Assembly (NCBI GenBank): GCA_945957335.1
Contig: CAMFLJ010000003.1
Coordinates: 1-37,929 of the forward strand
Reading direction: 5' to 3'
From: an uncultured Actinomycetes bacterium
GTDB taxonomy: Bacteria; Actinomycetota; Acidimicrobiia; Acidimicrobiales; Acidimicrobilacustridaceae
DNA length: 37,929 nucleotides
Below the pieces are notes generated by a model that was not told the origin of the DNA, made no database searches, and saw only the letters and a program-made list of their open reading frames with translations. This document shows positions 31,765-37,929 of this stretch, piece by piece. The position numbers and the translations under genes are program-made. The first letter of the stretch is position 1, and each line of letters opens with the position of its first letter.

Positions 31765-32346
31765 ATGGTGCTGGGAGGGCTGCTCGGGGTCGTCGCGGGC
31801 GTCCTGGCGGTCGGCGGCGTGGCCAAGCTGCTCGGTCCAGATGCCACCGTGCCCATGCTGCGGGCCCTCGGCCTGCCGCCCTCCCCGGTGCTCGCCCGCC
31901 TCCTCGGTGCGGTCGAGGTGGGCGTCGGCGTGGCCGCCTTCCTGGTCGGCGGCCGCTGGCTCGCCATCGCCGTGGCCGTGCTCTTCACGATCTTCACCAT
32001 CGCCGTGCTGCGCCTGCGCGCCGGCGGTGAGGCCGTCTCGTGCGGCTGCTTCGGCCGCTCCTCGGCCCCGCCCACCCTCGTCCACGTCGCCGTCGACGCC
32101 GTCGCCGCGCTGGTCGCCATCGCCGCGGCCGTGGTCGACGCCCCCGGCTTCCTCCACGTCCGCGCCGACCTCCCGGCCGCCGGCGTCCCACAGCTCCTCC
32201 TCACCGCCCTCGCCGTCTGGCTGGGCGTCGCCGTGCTCACCGTCCTGCCCGAGGCCCTCGTCGCCGCCCGCCGGGTGAGCACCGACGAGGCCCACCGCCA
32301 CGCTCGTGCCCTGCGCACCTTCACCCTGGAGTCGCCGCTCCCGTGA
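31765..32346 (+). CDS. MauE/DoxX-like redox membrane protein
   Basis: 193-residue, four- or five-helix membrane protein of the DoxX/MauE clan. A redox motif CGCFG (C93-G-C95) lies between TM helices at about 67-85 and 107-122, as in MauE. The C-terminal 25 residues are Arg/His-rich and cytosolic. MauE helps MauD in maturing the disulfide-rich light chain of methylamine dehydrogenase. Its stop overlaps the next gene as GTGA, which encodes a light chain-like protein, so a maturation role is a supported inference. It has a TATCCT box 8 nt before the ATG and no ribosome site. Confidence 0.88.
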   Translation: MVLGGLLGVVAGVLAVGGVAKLLGPDATVPMLRALGLPPSPVLARLLGAVEVGVGVAAFLVGGRWLAIAVAVLFTIFTIAVLRLRAGGEAVSCGCFGRSSAPPTLVHVAVDAVAALVAIAAAVVDAPGFLHVRADLPAAGVPQLLLTALAVWLGVAVLTVLPEALVAARRVSTDEAHRHARALRTFTLESPLP

Positions 32347-34499
32347 GCCCTTCCGCCACGTTCGTCGACAAGGTCTCGGGGGCCCTCGCCTCCCGCTTCA
32401 GCCGTCGGGGCTTCTTCGCCCGCTCGGCCGTCGTCGGGTCGGCCATCGCCGCCAACCCGCTGACCTACGCCCTCACCCCCACCGACGCCTACGCCGCGGT
32501 GTGCAGCTGCTCGGGCTCGAACTGCGAATGCGGCTCGACCTGCTGCGACGGCTACACCGAGTTCTGCTGCACCCTCACCGGCGCCAACCAGTGCCCGCCC
32601 GGCTCGCTGCTCGGCGGCTGGTGGAAGGTCGACGGCTCGGGCTTCTGCAACGGCCCCCGCTACTACATGGACTGCAACGCGCCCTGCAACGGGTGCGGCT
32701 GCGGCGGTGGCGGCATCTGCAGCGGCGGGTGCTCGGGCACCAACTGCGGCTGCGGCCTCGGCGACTGCAACAACCGCAAGGCCGGCTGCGTGAACTTCCG
32801 CTACGGCCAGTGCAACCAGCAGACCAGCTGCATCGGCCCGATCGTGTGCCGCGTCGTCACGTGCATCGCCCCGTGGGAGATCGACGCCACCTGCACCACC
32901 ACCGCCCGCTACGACGCCAACACCGCGTTCCACGACCGCCCCTGCCTCCACGGCCAGACCGGCAGCCTCGACCTCACCGAGGTCGTCGGCGGTGGCGTGC
33001 ACGTGGCCGGCTGGGCCATCGACTGGGACACCAACAGCCCGGTCAGCGTCGACATCTACATCGACGGCAAGGTCGCGTCGACCATCACCGCCAACCTCTA
33101 CCGGCCCGACATCGCCAACGCCTACCCGGGCATGGGGCCCTACCACGGCTTCGACGCGGTGATCCCCGCCGGCGGTGGCTCCCACGAGGTCTGCGCCTGG
33201 ATCCGCAACGCGGGCCCGGCCAACCCCACGTTCCTCAGCGGCCTGCTCGGGTGCCGCACCGTCGTCGGCCACAGCCCGTTCGGCTCCGTCGACTCGGTGA
33301 CCGTCGGCAAGGGCACGGTGACGGTCGGCGGCTGGGCCATCGACCCCGACACGACCAACCCCATCGCGGTGCACGTCTACGTCGGCGGCGTGGGCTCGGC
33401 GCTCACCGCCAACCAGCCCCGGCCCGACGTCGACGCCGTCTACAAGATGGGCGCCAACCACGGGTTCTCGGCCACGCTGGCCGCGGCGCAGGGCACCCAG
33501 CAGGTGCTGATCTACGCCATCAACACCGGCCCCGGCGGCAACGTCCTGCTGTCGAGCACCACCGTCGAGGTGGGCGCGCCCTTCGGCGCCCTCGAGCGCG
33601 TCGACCCGGCGGGTGGTGGCGTGCGGGTGCGGGGCTGGGCCGTCGACGCCGACGTGAACGGCCCGATCGACGTGCAGGTGTACGTGGGCGGCAACGTCGC
33701 CACCATCACCGCGAACGTCGACCGCCCCGACCTGGCGTCGACCCTCGGCTCCTACGGCACCGCCCACGGCTTCGACGCCATCGTGGCGTCGCCGCCCGGC
33801 AACCAGACCGTGTTCCTGGTCGGGGTGAACGACAACGGCGTGAACCCGCTCATCGCCCTGAAGCCCGTCACCGTCCTGAGCGGCAGCCCCTTCGGCTCGC
33901 TCGACCTCGCGCAGGCCGGTCCCGGCAGCGTGCGGGTCGGCGGCTGGGTGCTCGACCCCGACGTCAACACACCCATCCCCGTGCACGTCTACGTCGACGG
34001 GGTCGGCTCGGCGATCGTGGCCGACCAGAGCCGCGCCGACCTGGGCACGGTGTTCCCCGGCTACGGGCCCGCCCACGCGTTCAACGCCCTCATCCCCGCG
34101 CCGGCGGGCTGGCACAAGGTCGACGTCTACGGCATCGACGTGGGCCCCGGCGACAACCGGCTCATCGGCTCGCGCATGGTGCTGGTCGGCGGTGAGCCCT
34201 TCGGCGCCGTCGACTCGGTGTCGGTCTCGAACGGCATCCTCACCGTCGCCGGCTGGGCCATCGACCCCGACACCGCCGACCCCATCCCGGTGCACGTCTA
34301 CATCGACAGCTCCCCGTCCGCGATCACGGCCAACGTGTCGCGGCCCGACGTCGGCATCGTCTACCCCGACTACGGGCCCAACCACGGCTTCGCCACCAGC
34401 CGCTCGATCAGCCCCGGCACCCACCAGGTGTGCATCTACGCCATCAACCAGGGCGCCGGCAGCAACCGACTCCTGGCCTGCCGGACGGTGACGGCATGA
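32343..34499 (+). CDS. Tat-exported cysteine-rich MADH light chain-like domain with five C-terminal repeats
   Basis: 718 residues. A Tat signal (SRRGFFARS, about 20-28) and hydrophobic run end near AYA-A (about 52). Residues 54-201 carry 26 cysteines, including CPPG (84-87), W93/W94, C102, YYMDC (107-111) and W178. The order C-P-P-G, Trp, Cys, Tyr, Asp-Cys resembles methylamine dehydrogenase light chain, in which two Trp form the TTQ cofactor. Whether W94 and W178 do so is unproven, and the spacing is longer. Five repeats of about 100 residues follow (206-312, 313-413, 414-516, 517-619, 620-718), each with a GWAIDPDT-like turn, HVYVDG and YPGYGPxHGF. Coupled to neighbours by GTGA and ATGA. 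No heavy chain gene is present. Confidence 0.9.
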   Translation: MSPSATFVDKVSGALASRFSRRGFFARSAVVGSAIAANPLTYALTPTDAYAAVCSCSGSNCECGSTCCDGYTEFCCTLTGANQCPPGSLLGGWWKVDGSGFCNGPRYYMDCNAPCNGCGCGGGGICSGGCSGTNCGCGLGDCNNRKAGCVNFRYGQCNQQTSCIGPIVCRVVTCIAPWEIDATCTTTARYDANTAFHDRPCLHGQTGSLDLTEVVGGGVHVAGWAIDWDTNSPVSVDIYIDGKVASTITANLYRPDIANAYPGMGPYHGFDAVIPAGGGSHEVCAWIRNAGPANPTFLSGLLGCRTVVGHSPFGSVDSVTVGKGTVTVGGWAIDPDTTNPIAVHVYVGGVGSALTANQPRPDVDAVYKMGANHGFSATLAAAQGTQQVLIYAINTGPGGNVLLSSTTVEVGAPFGALERVDPAGGGVRVRGWAVDADVNGPIDVQVYVGGNVATITANVDRPDLASTLGSYGTAHGFDAIVASPPGNQTVFLVGVNDNGVNPLIALKPVTVLSGSPFGSLDLAQAGPGSVRVGGWVLDPDVNTPIPVHVYVDGVGSAIVADQSRADLGTVFPGYGPAHAFNALIPAPAGWHKVDVYGIDVGPGDNRLIGSRMVLVGGEPFGAVDSVSVSNGILTVAGWAIDPDTADPIPVHVYIDSSPSAITANVSRPDVGIVYPDYGPNHGFATSRSISPGTHQVCIYAINQGAGSNRLLACRTVTA

Positions 34500-35347
34500 C
34501 CGTGCTCGTGGTCCTCCTGGCCGTCGTGGTCGCGCTCCTGGCCGTGCTGGTCATCGGCCTGCTCCGCAGCCACGCCGAGATCCTCCGGCGCCTGCACGAG
34601 CTCGGCGCCGGCATCTACGACGGTGAGGAGGGCACCACCGTCGAGCCCTCCACCGCCGGGGTGCGCACGCCCGTCGAGCTGCGCACCCGCCCCGGCGTGC
34701 CCGAGCCCCGCTCGACCGAGGGCATCGTCGCCACCGACGCCCACGACATCGCCGGCATCACCCCCACGGGCTCGGCCGCCATGGCCGGTGTCGTCGGTGC
34801 CGGGCACACCACGCTGCTCGCCTTCCTGTCGAGCGGCTGCGGCACCTGCGCCGACTTCTGGCGGGCGTTCGGCGACGGCGCCGGCACCCGGCTGCCGGGC
34901 CGCGACACCCGCCTGGTGATCGTCACCAAGGGGCCCGAGGCCGAGAGCGTGTCGGCGGTCGAGGCCCTGGCCCCTCCCGGCGTCACCACGATCATGTCGA
35001 CCGACGCCTACACCGACTACTCGGTGCCCGCGAACCCGTACTTCATCCTCGTCGACGGCCCCTCGGGCCGGATCTACGGCGAGGGCGCGGCGGCGTCGTG
35101 GCAGCAGGTGGCCACCCTGCTCGGCCAGGCCGCCGCCGACGCCGGCTACTCGGCCGACGGCTCACCGCTGCAGCGGTCGGCCCCCGAGGGCCGCATGACC
35201 GGCCCCGAGCGCGCCGCTCGGGCCGATGCCGACCTGCTGGCCGCCGGCATCGGACCCGGCCACCCGAGCCTGTACCCCGACGAGCTCGTCGGCGGGCCCG
35301 ACGCGGCCCTGCCCCAGAGCGGCCCCGAGCCCGGCAGCGAGGGATAG
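34496..35347 (+). CDS. MauD-like membrane-anchored thioredoxin protein
   Basis: 283 residues. TM anchor (about 2-23), then a linker, then a thioredoxin fold with redox motif C115-G-T-C118 (SSGCGTCADFW) and cis-Pro at P181 (PANPYFILVDG). MauD is the disulfide handling factor for the methylamine dehydrogenase light chain. This protein lacks the Pro in the CPxC form of MauD, so the match is at family level. A long Pro/Gly/Glu-rich C-terminal tail (about 220-283) is extra. ATG 34496 overlaps the upstream stop (ATGA), which decides the start against the longer frame. It follows the light chain-like gene. Confidence 0.88.
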   Translation: MTVLVVLLAVVVALLAVLVIGLLRSHAEILRRLHELGAGIYDGEEGTTVEPSTAGVRTPVELRTRPGVPEPRSTEGIVATDAHDIAGITPTGSAAMAGVVGAGHTTLLAFLSSGCGTCADFWRAFGDGAGTRLPGRDTRLVIVTKGPEAESVSAVEALAPPGVTTIMSTDAYTDYSVPANPYFILVDGPSGRIYGEGAAASWQQVATLLGQAAADAGYSADGSPLQRSAPEGRMTGPERAARADADLLAAGIGPGHPSLYPDELVGGPDAALPQSGPEPGSEG

Positions 35348-35350
35348 ACG

Positions 35351-35824
35351 ATGGCCACCCTGAACGCCCACGGCCTCGCCGTCACCCCGCCTGCCGGCTG
35401 GGACGCCGAGATCTTCACCCGCGACCGAGACCCGCGGATCCTCACGCCCCAGGGCATCGAGGAGGTCGTGCCGCCGATCGCCCACATCGCCAACTTCGGG
35501 CTGCCGCCCGTGCGCGGCGACTTCGGTGGCGGGGCGGTCGAGCTGATGGAGTCGGGCGCGGTGTTCATCGCCCTGCTCGAGCACGACGCCTCCGAGGCCG
35601 GCACCGCCCTGTTCCAGGGCAAGGGCATCCCGTGGCCGCTGTCGCCCGACGACTTCGACCCGAACAACCTGCAGCGCGGCATCGGCGGGCAGGCCGGGTG
35701 CCAGCGGTTCTTCCTGGCCCAGGGCCGACCGTTCTGCCTCTACGTGGTGATCGGCAGCTACCGGCTGCGGACCACGCTCGTGCGCCAGGTCAACGCCGTG
35801 CTCGCCGGCATCACCATCGCCTGA
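35351..35824 (+). CDS. Uncharacterised protein of the Mau-like cassette
   Basis: 157 residues, not recognised. No signal peptide or TM helix is seen. The N-terminus is HGLAVTPPAGWDAEIFTRD; the middle has NFGLPPVRGDFGGGAVELM; the end has QRFFLAQGRPFCLYVVIGSYR and then a hydrophobic RQVNAVLAGITIA. There are two Cys (about 117 and 129). It starts 3 nt after the MauD-like stop, so it belongs to the same transcript. A cytosolic accessory, such as a chaperone or partner for the cassette, is possible by context only. Confidence 0.8.
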   Translation: MATLNAHGLAVTPPAGWDAEIFTRDRDPRILTPQGIEEVVPPIAHIANFGLPPVRGDFGGGAVELMESGAVFIALLEHDASEAGTALFQGKGIPWPLSPDDFDPNNLQRGIGGQAGCQRFFLAQGRPFCLYVVIGSYRLRTTLVRQVNAVLAGITIA

Positions 35825-35942
35825 CCGTTCCCTCGCCGCGCAGGCCGCGCTGTGCGAGCCACGACCGCGGCGTCGGCCCGACGGGACGATCGGGCCGTCG
35901 AGCGCGGACCTTCGGCCAGGGTCGGCGCCCGGTGGCCGCGGC

Positions 35943-35948
35943 TACCGT
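35943..35948 (+). promoter_or_regulatory. -10 box for leaderless prpE
   Basis: TACCGT with 9 nt to ATG 35958. Confidence 0.5.
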
Positions 35949-35957
35949 GCGCGGTCC

Positions 35958-37859
35958 ATGGGCACCTTCGACGAGGTCTACGACCGGAGCATGGCCGACC
36001 CCGAGGGGTTCTGGGGCGAGGCGGCCGGCGCCATCCACTGGGACACCCCGCCCGAGCGGGTGCTCGACGACTCGAACCCGCCCTTCTACCGGTGGTTCCG
36101 GGGCGGCCGGCTGAACACGTGCTTCAACGCCCTCGACCGCTGGGTCGACGGCGGTGACGGCGTCGACGAGGTGCGGGCCGACCAGCCCGCGTTGATCCAC
36201 GACAGCCCCGTCACCGGCACGGTGACGACCTACACCTACCGGGAGCTGCGCGACCTCGTCGCCCGCTTCGCCGGTGCCCTGGCCGACCTCGGCGTCGGGG
36301 TCGGCGACCGGGTCGTGGTCTACATGCCGATGGTGCCCGAGGCCGCGGTGGCGATGCTGGCGTGCGCTCGCCTCGGTGCCGTGCACTCGGTGGTGTTCGG
36401 CGGGTTCGCCCCCCACGAGCTCGCCATCCGCATCGACGACGCCCGCCCGAAGGTGATCGTGTCGGCCAGCTGCGGCATCGAGGGCTCGAAGGTCATCGAG
36501 TACAAGCCCCTCCTCGACCGGGCCCTCGACCTGGCCGGCTCGAGCGCACCCGAGCACTGCGTGATCCTCCAGCGCCCCCAGGCCGAGGCCACCCTGCTCG
36601 AGGGCCGCGACCACGCCTGGGCCGACCTGGTGGCCGCCGCCGAGCCGCACCCGTGCGTGCCGGTCGAGGCCACCGACCCGCTCTACGTGCTCTACACCTC
36701 GGGCACCACCGGCAAGCCCAAGGGCGTGGTGCGCGACAACGGCGGCCACGCGGTGGCCCTGCGGTGGAGCATGGCGAACGTCTACGGCGTGGCGCCGGGC
36801 GAGGTGTTCTGGGCGGCCAGCGACGTGGGCTGGGTCGTCGGCCACAGCTACATCGTCTACGCCCCGCTGCTCTCGGGCTGCACGACGGTGATGTACGAGG
36901 GCAAGCCGGTCGGCACCCCCGACCCGGGCGCGTTCTGGCGCGTCGCCGCGCAGCACGATGTCTCGGTGCTGTTCACCGCACCCACCGCGCTGCGGGCGAT
37001 CAAGAAGGAGGACGCCGGCGGTGCCCACCTCGCCGGCCACGACCTCTCGGGCCTGCGGGCGCTCTTCCTCGCCGGCGAGCGAACCGACCCCGACACCTAC
37101 GAGTGGGCGGTCGAGCTGCTCGGCATCCCCGTGATCGACCACTGGTGGCAGACCGAGACGGGCTGGGCGGTGGCCGCCAACTGCCTGGGCATCGAGGCGC
37201 TGCCGGTGAAGGCCGGCTCGCCCACGCGCCCGGTGCCCGGCTACCGCGTGGAGATCCTCGACGAGCTCGGTGCCGAGGTCGAGCCCGGCCGTGACGGCTC
37301 CATCGCCGTGCGGCTGCCGCTGCCCCCGGGCTCGCTGCCGACGCTCTGGAACGACGACAAGCGATTCGTGTCGTCCTACCTCTCGACCTACGAGGGCTAC
37401 TACCTCACCGGTGACGGCGGTCGCGTCGACGACGACGGCTACCTGTTCGTGATGGGCCGCATCGACGACGTCATCAACGTGGCCGGCCACCGCCTCTCGA
37501 CCGGGGCGATGGAGGAGGTGCTGGCCACCCACCCGGCCGTCGCCGAGTGCGCGGTGATCGGCGTGGCCGACGAGCTCAAGGGCCAGATGCCGCTCGGGCT
37601 GGTCGTGCTGAAGAACGGCGTCGAGGTCGACGACGAGGCCCTCGAGAAGGAGCTCGTGCAGCTCGTGCGCGACGAGATCGGGGCGGTGGCGTCGTTCAAG
37701 CGGGCCGTGGTGGTGGCCCGGCTGCCGAAGACCCGCTCGGGCAAGGTGCTGCGGGCCACGATGCGGGCCATCGCCGACGGCCGCGACTTCGCGGTGCCCT
37801 CCACGATCGACGATCCCGCGGTGCTCGACGAGATCGGCGCCGCCCTCGACCACGCCTGA
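35958..37859 (+). CDS. prpE: Propionyl-CoA synthetase (PrpE-type AMP-forming acyl-CoA synthetase)
   Basis: 633 residues. Activates propionate (and more weakly acetate) to the acyl-AMP and then acyl-CoA. ANL motifs are YTSGTTGKPKGVVRDNGGH (given as the family P-loop), WWQTETGW (A5), YLTGDGG and the C-terminal PKTRSGKVLRATMR (K at SGK is the lysine that acetyltransferases modify in many members). DNGGHAVAL after the P-loop and length of about 630 favour PrpE over acetyl-CoA synthetase. The start is supported by TACCGT 9 nt upstream. A lone acyl-CoA carboxylase beta subunit lies 10 kb away, which might handle propionyl-CoA; that link is weak. Confidence 0.9.
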   Translation: MGTFDEVYDRSMADPEGFWGEAAGAIHWDTPPERVLDDSNPPFYRWFRGGRLNTCFNALDRWVDGGDGVDEVRADQPALIHDSPVTGTVTTYTYRELRDLVARFAGALADLGVGVGDRVVVYMPMVPEAAVAMLACARLGAVHSVVFGGFAPHELAIRIDDARPKVIVSASCGIEGSKVIEYKPLLDRALDLAGSSAPEHCVILQRPQAEATLLEGRDHAWADLVAAAEPHPCVPVEATDPLYVLYTSGTTGKPKGVVRDNGGHAVALRWSMANVYGVAPGEVFWAASDVGWVVGHSYIVYAPLLSGCTTVMYEGKPVGTPDPGAFWRVAAQHDVSVLFTAPTALRAIKKEDAGGAHLAGHDLSGLRALFLAGERTDPDTYEWAVELLGIPVIDHWWQTETGWAVAANCLGIEALPVKAGSPTRPVPGYRVEILDELGAEVEPGRDGSIAVRLPLPPGSLPTLWNDDKRFVSSYLSTYEGYYLTGDGGRVDDDGYLFVMGRIDDVINVAGHRLSTGAMEEVLATHPAVAECAVIGVADELKGQMPLGLVVLKNGVEVDDEALEKELVQLVRDEIGAVASFKRAVVVARLPKTRSGKVLRATMRAIADGRDFAVPSTIDDPAVLDEIGAALDHA

Positions 37860-37868
37860 CCCTCGCCG

Positions 37869-37903
37869 GCTCACGTCGTCAGGTCATGCCCGACGACGTG
37901 AGC
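37869..37903. terminator. 12-bp hairpin after prpE
   Basis: GCTCACGTCGTC (37869-37880) and GACGACGTGAGC (37892-37903) are perfect arms with an 11-nt loop, 10 nt after the prpE stop. A strong stem without a U-tract, probably the transcription terminator. The last 26 bases of the window hold nothing recognisable. Confidence 0.55.
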
Positions 37904-37929
37904 GGGTGAGAGGTCGGGGGTCAGGCCAG

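Noticed and set aside
32503..32945. Cys-rich region considered as a ferredoxin, metallothionein or EGF-like domain
   Set aside because: No CxxCxxC cluster spacing of ferredoxins and the region is larger than metallothioneins. Tat signal, CPPG, paired Trp and MauE/MauD neighbours fit the MADH light chain better.
31428..34424. 998-codon minus-strand open frame opposite the Mau-like cassette
   Set aside because: Shadow of codon bias. Its apparent GVDG/VDVHRDG repeats are the reverse image of the real repeats on the plus strand.

Overview
The window is about 72% G+C, with dense genes, frequent GTG starts and very GC-biased third codon positions. The gene content is actinobacterial: mycoredoxin, a mycothiol-type DsbA-like oxidoreductase, a DUF2469 protein, and DtxR/IdeR-type iron boxes. 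A free-living member of the Acidimicrobiia is my best guess, as an inference from gene order and style. Many genes carry a TAnnnT -10 box 6-9 nt before the start codon, so leaderless transcripts appear common.

Region by region. (1) 1-4.8 kb: 5' part of a MoxR ATPase on the minus strand, then a response regulator, a sensor kinase and an HtrA protease, the same order as mprA-mprB-pepD of mycobacteria. A leaderless 18-codon leader ORF appears coupled to htrA. (2) 4.8-11.4 kb: protein targeting and ribosome block: ftsY, an uncharacterised coupled membrane protein, ffh, rpsP, khpA, rimM, trmD, rplS (with a structured leader holding a 28-codon ORF), DUF2469 and yraN. lepB and rnhB, which I expect between rplS and DUF2469 in many actinobacteria, are absent. 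(3) 11.4-15.7 kb: a TetR regulator divergent from a DinB-like (TIGR03083) protein, an acidic Thr-rich surface protein, a DsbA-like oxidoreductase with a one-cysteine active site coupled to a mycoredoxin, and an exported propeller-like protein. (4) 15.7-18.3 kb, minus strand: zinc alcohol dehydrogenase, bacterioferritin and Bfd with two iron boxes, and a SnoaL-like protein. (5) 18.3-27.4 kb: GT-C glycosyltransferase, 14-helix MFS pump behind a 22-bp palindrome, SDR, PadR regulator, amidase, a second SDR and a lone acyl-CoA carboxylase beta subunit. (6) 27.5-31.6 kb: ECF sigma factor overlapping a membrane partner gene (minus strand), a SHOCT membrane protein, and a purine nucleoside phosphorylase fused to deoxyribose-phosphate aldolase. 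(7) 31.7-35.8 kb: a tightly coupled four-gene cassette consisting of a MauE-like membrane protein, a Tat-exported 26-cysteine protein resembling methylamine dehydrogenase light chain followed by five ~100-residue repeats, a MauD-like thioredoxin, and an unknown protein. No heavy chain is present. (8) 35.9-37.9 kb: propionyl-CoA synthetase and a terminator-like hairpin.

The most unusual element is the Mau-like cassette. It looks like a redox maturation pair (MauE and MauD) dedicated to a large exported cysteine-rich repeat protein rather than to a known methylamine dehydrogenase. No tRNA, rRNA, CRISPR array, transposase or integrase was seen, and no gene-free stretch exceeds 300 bases.
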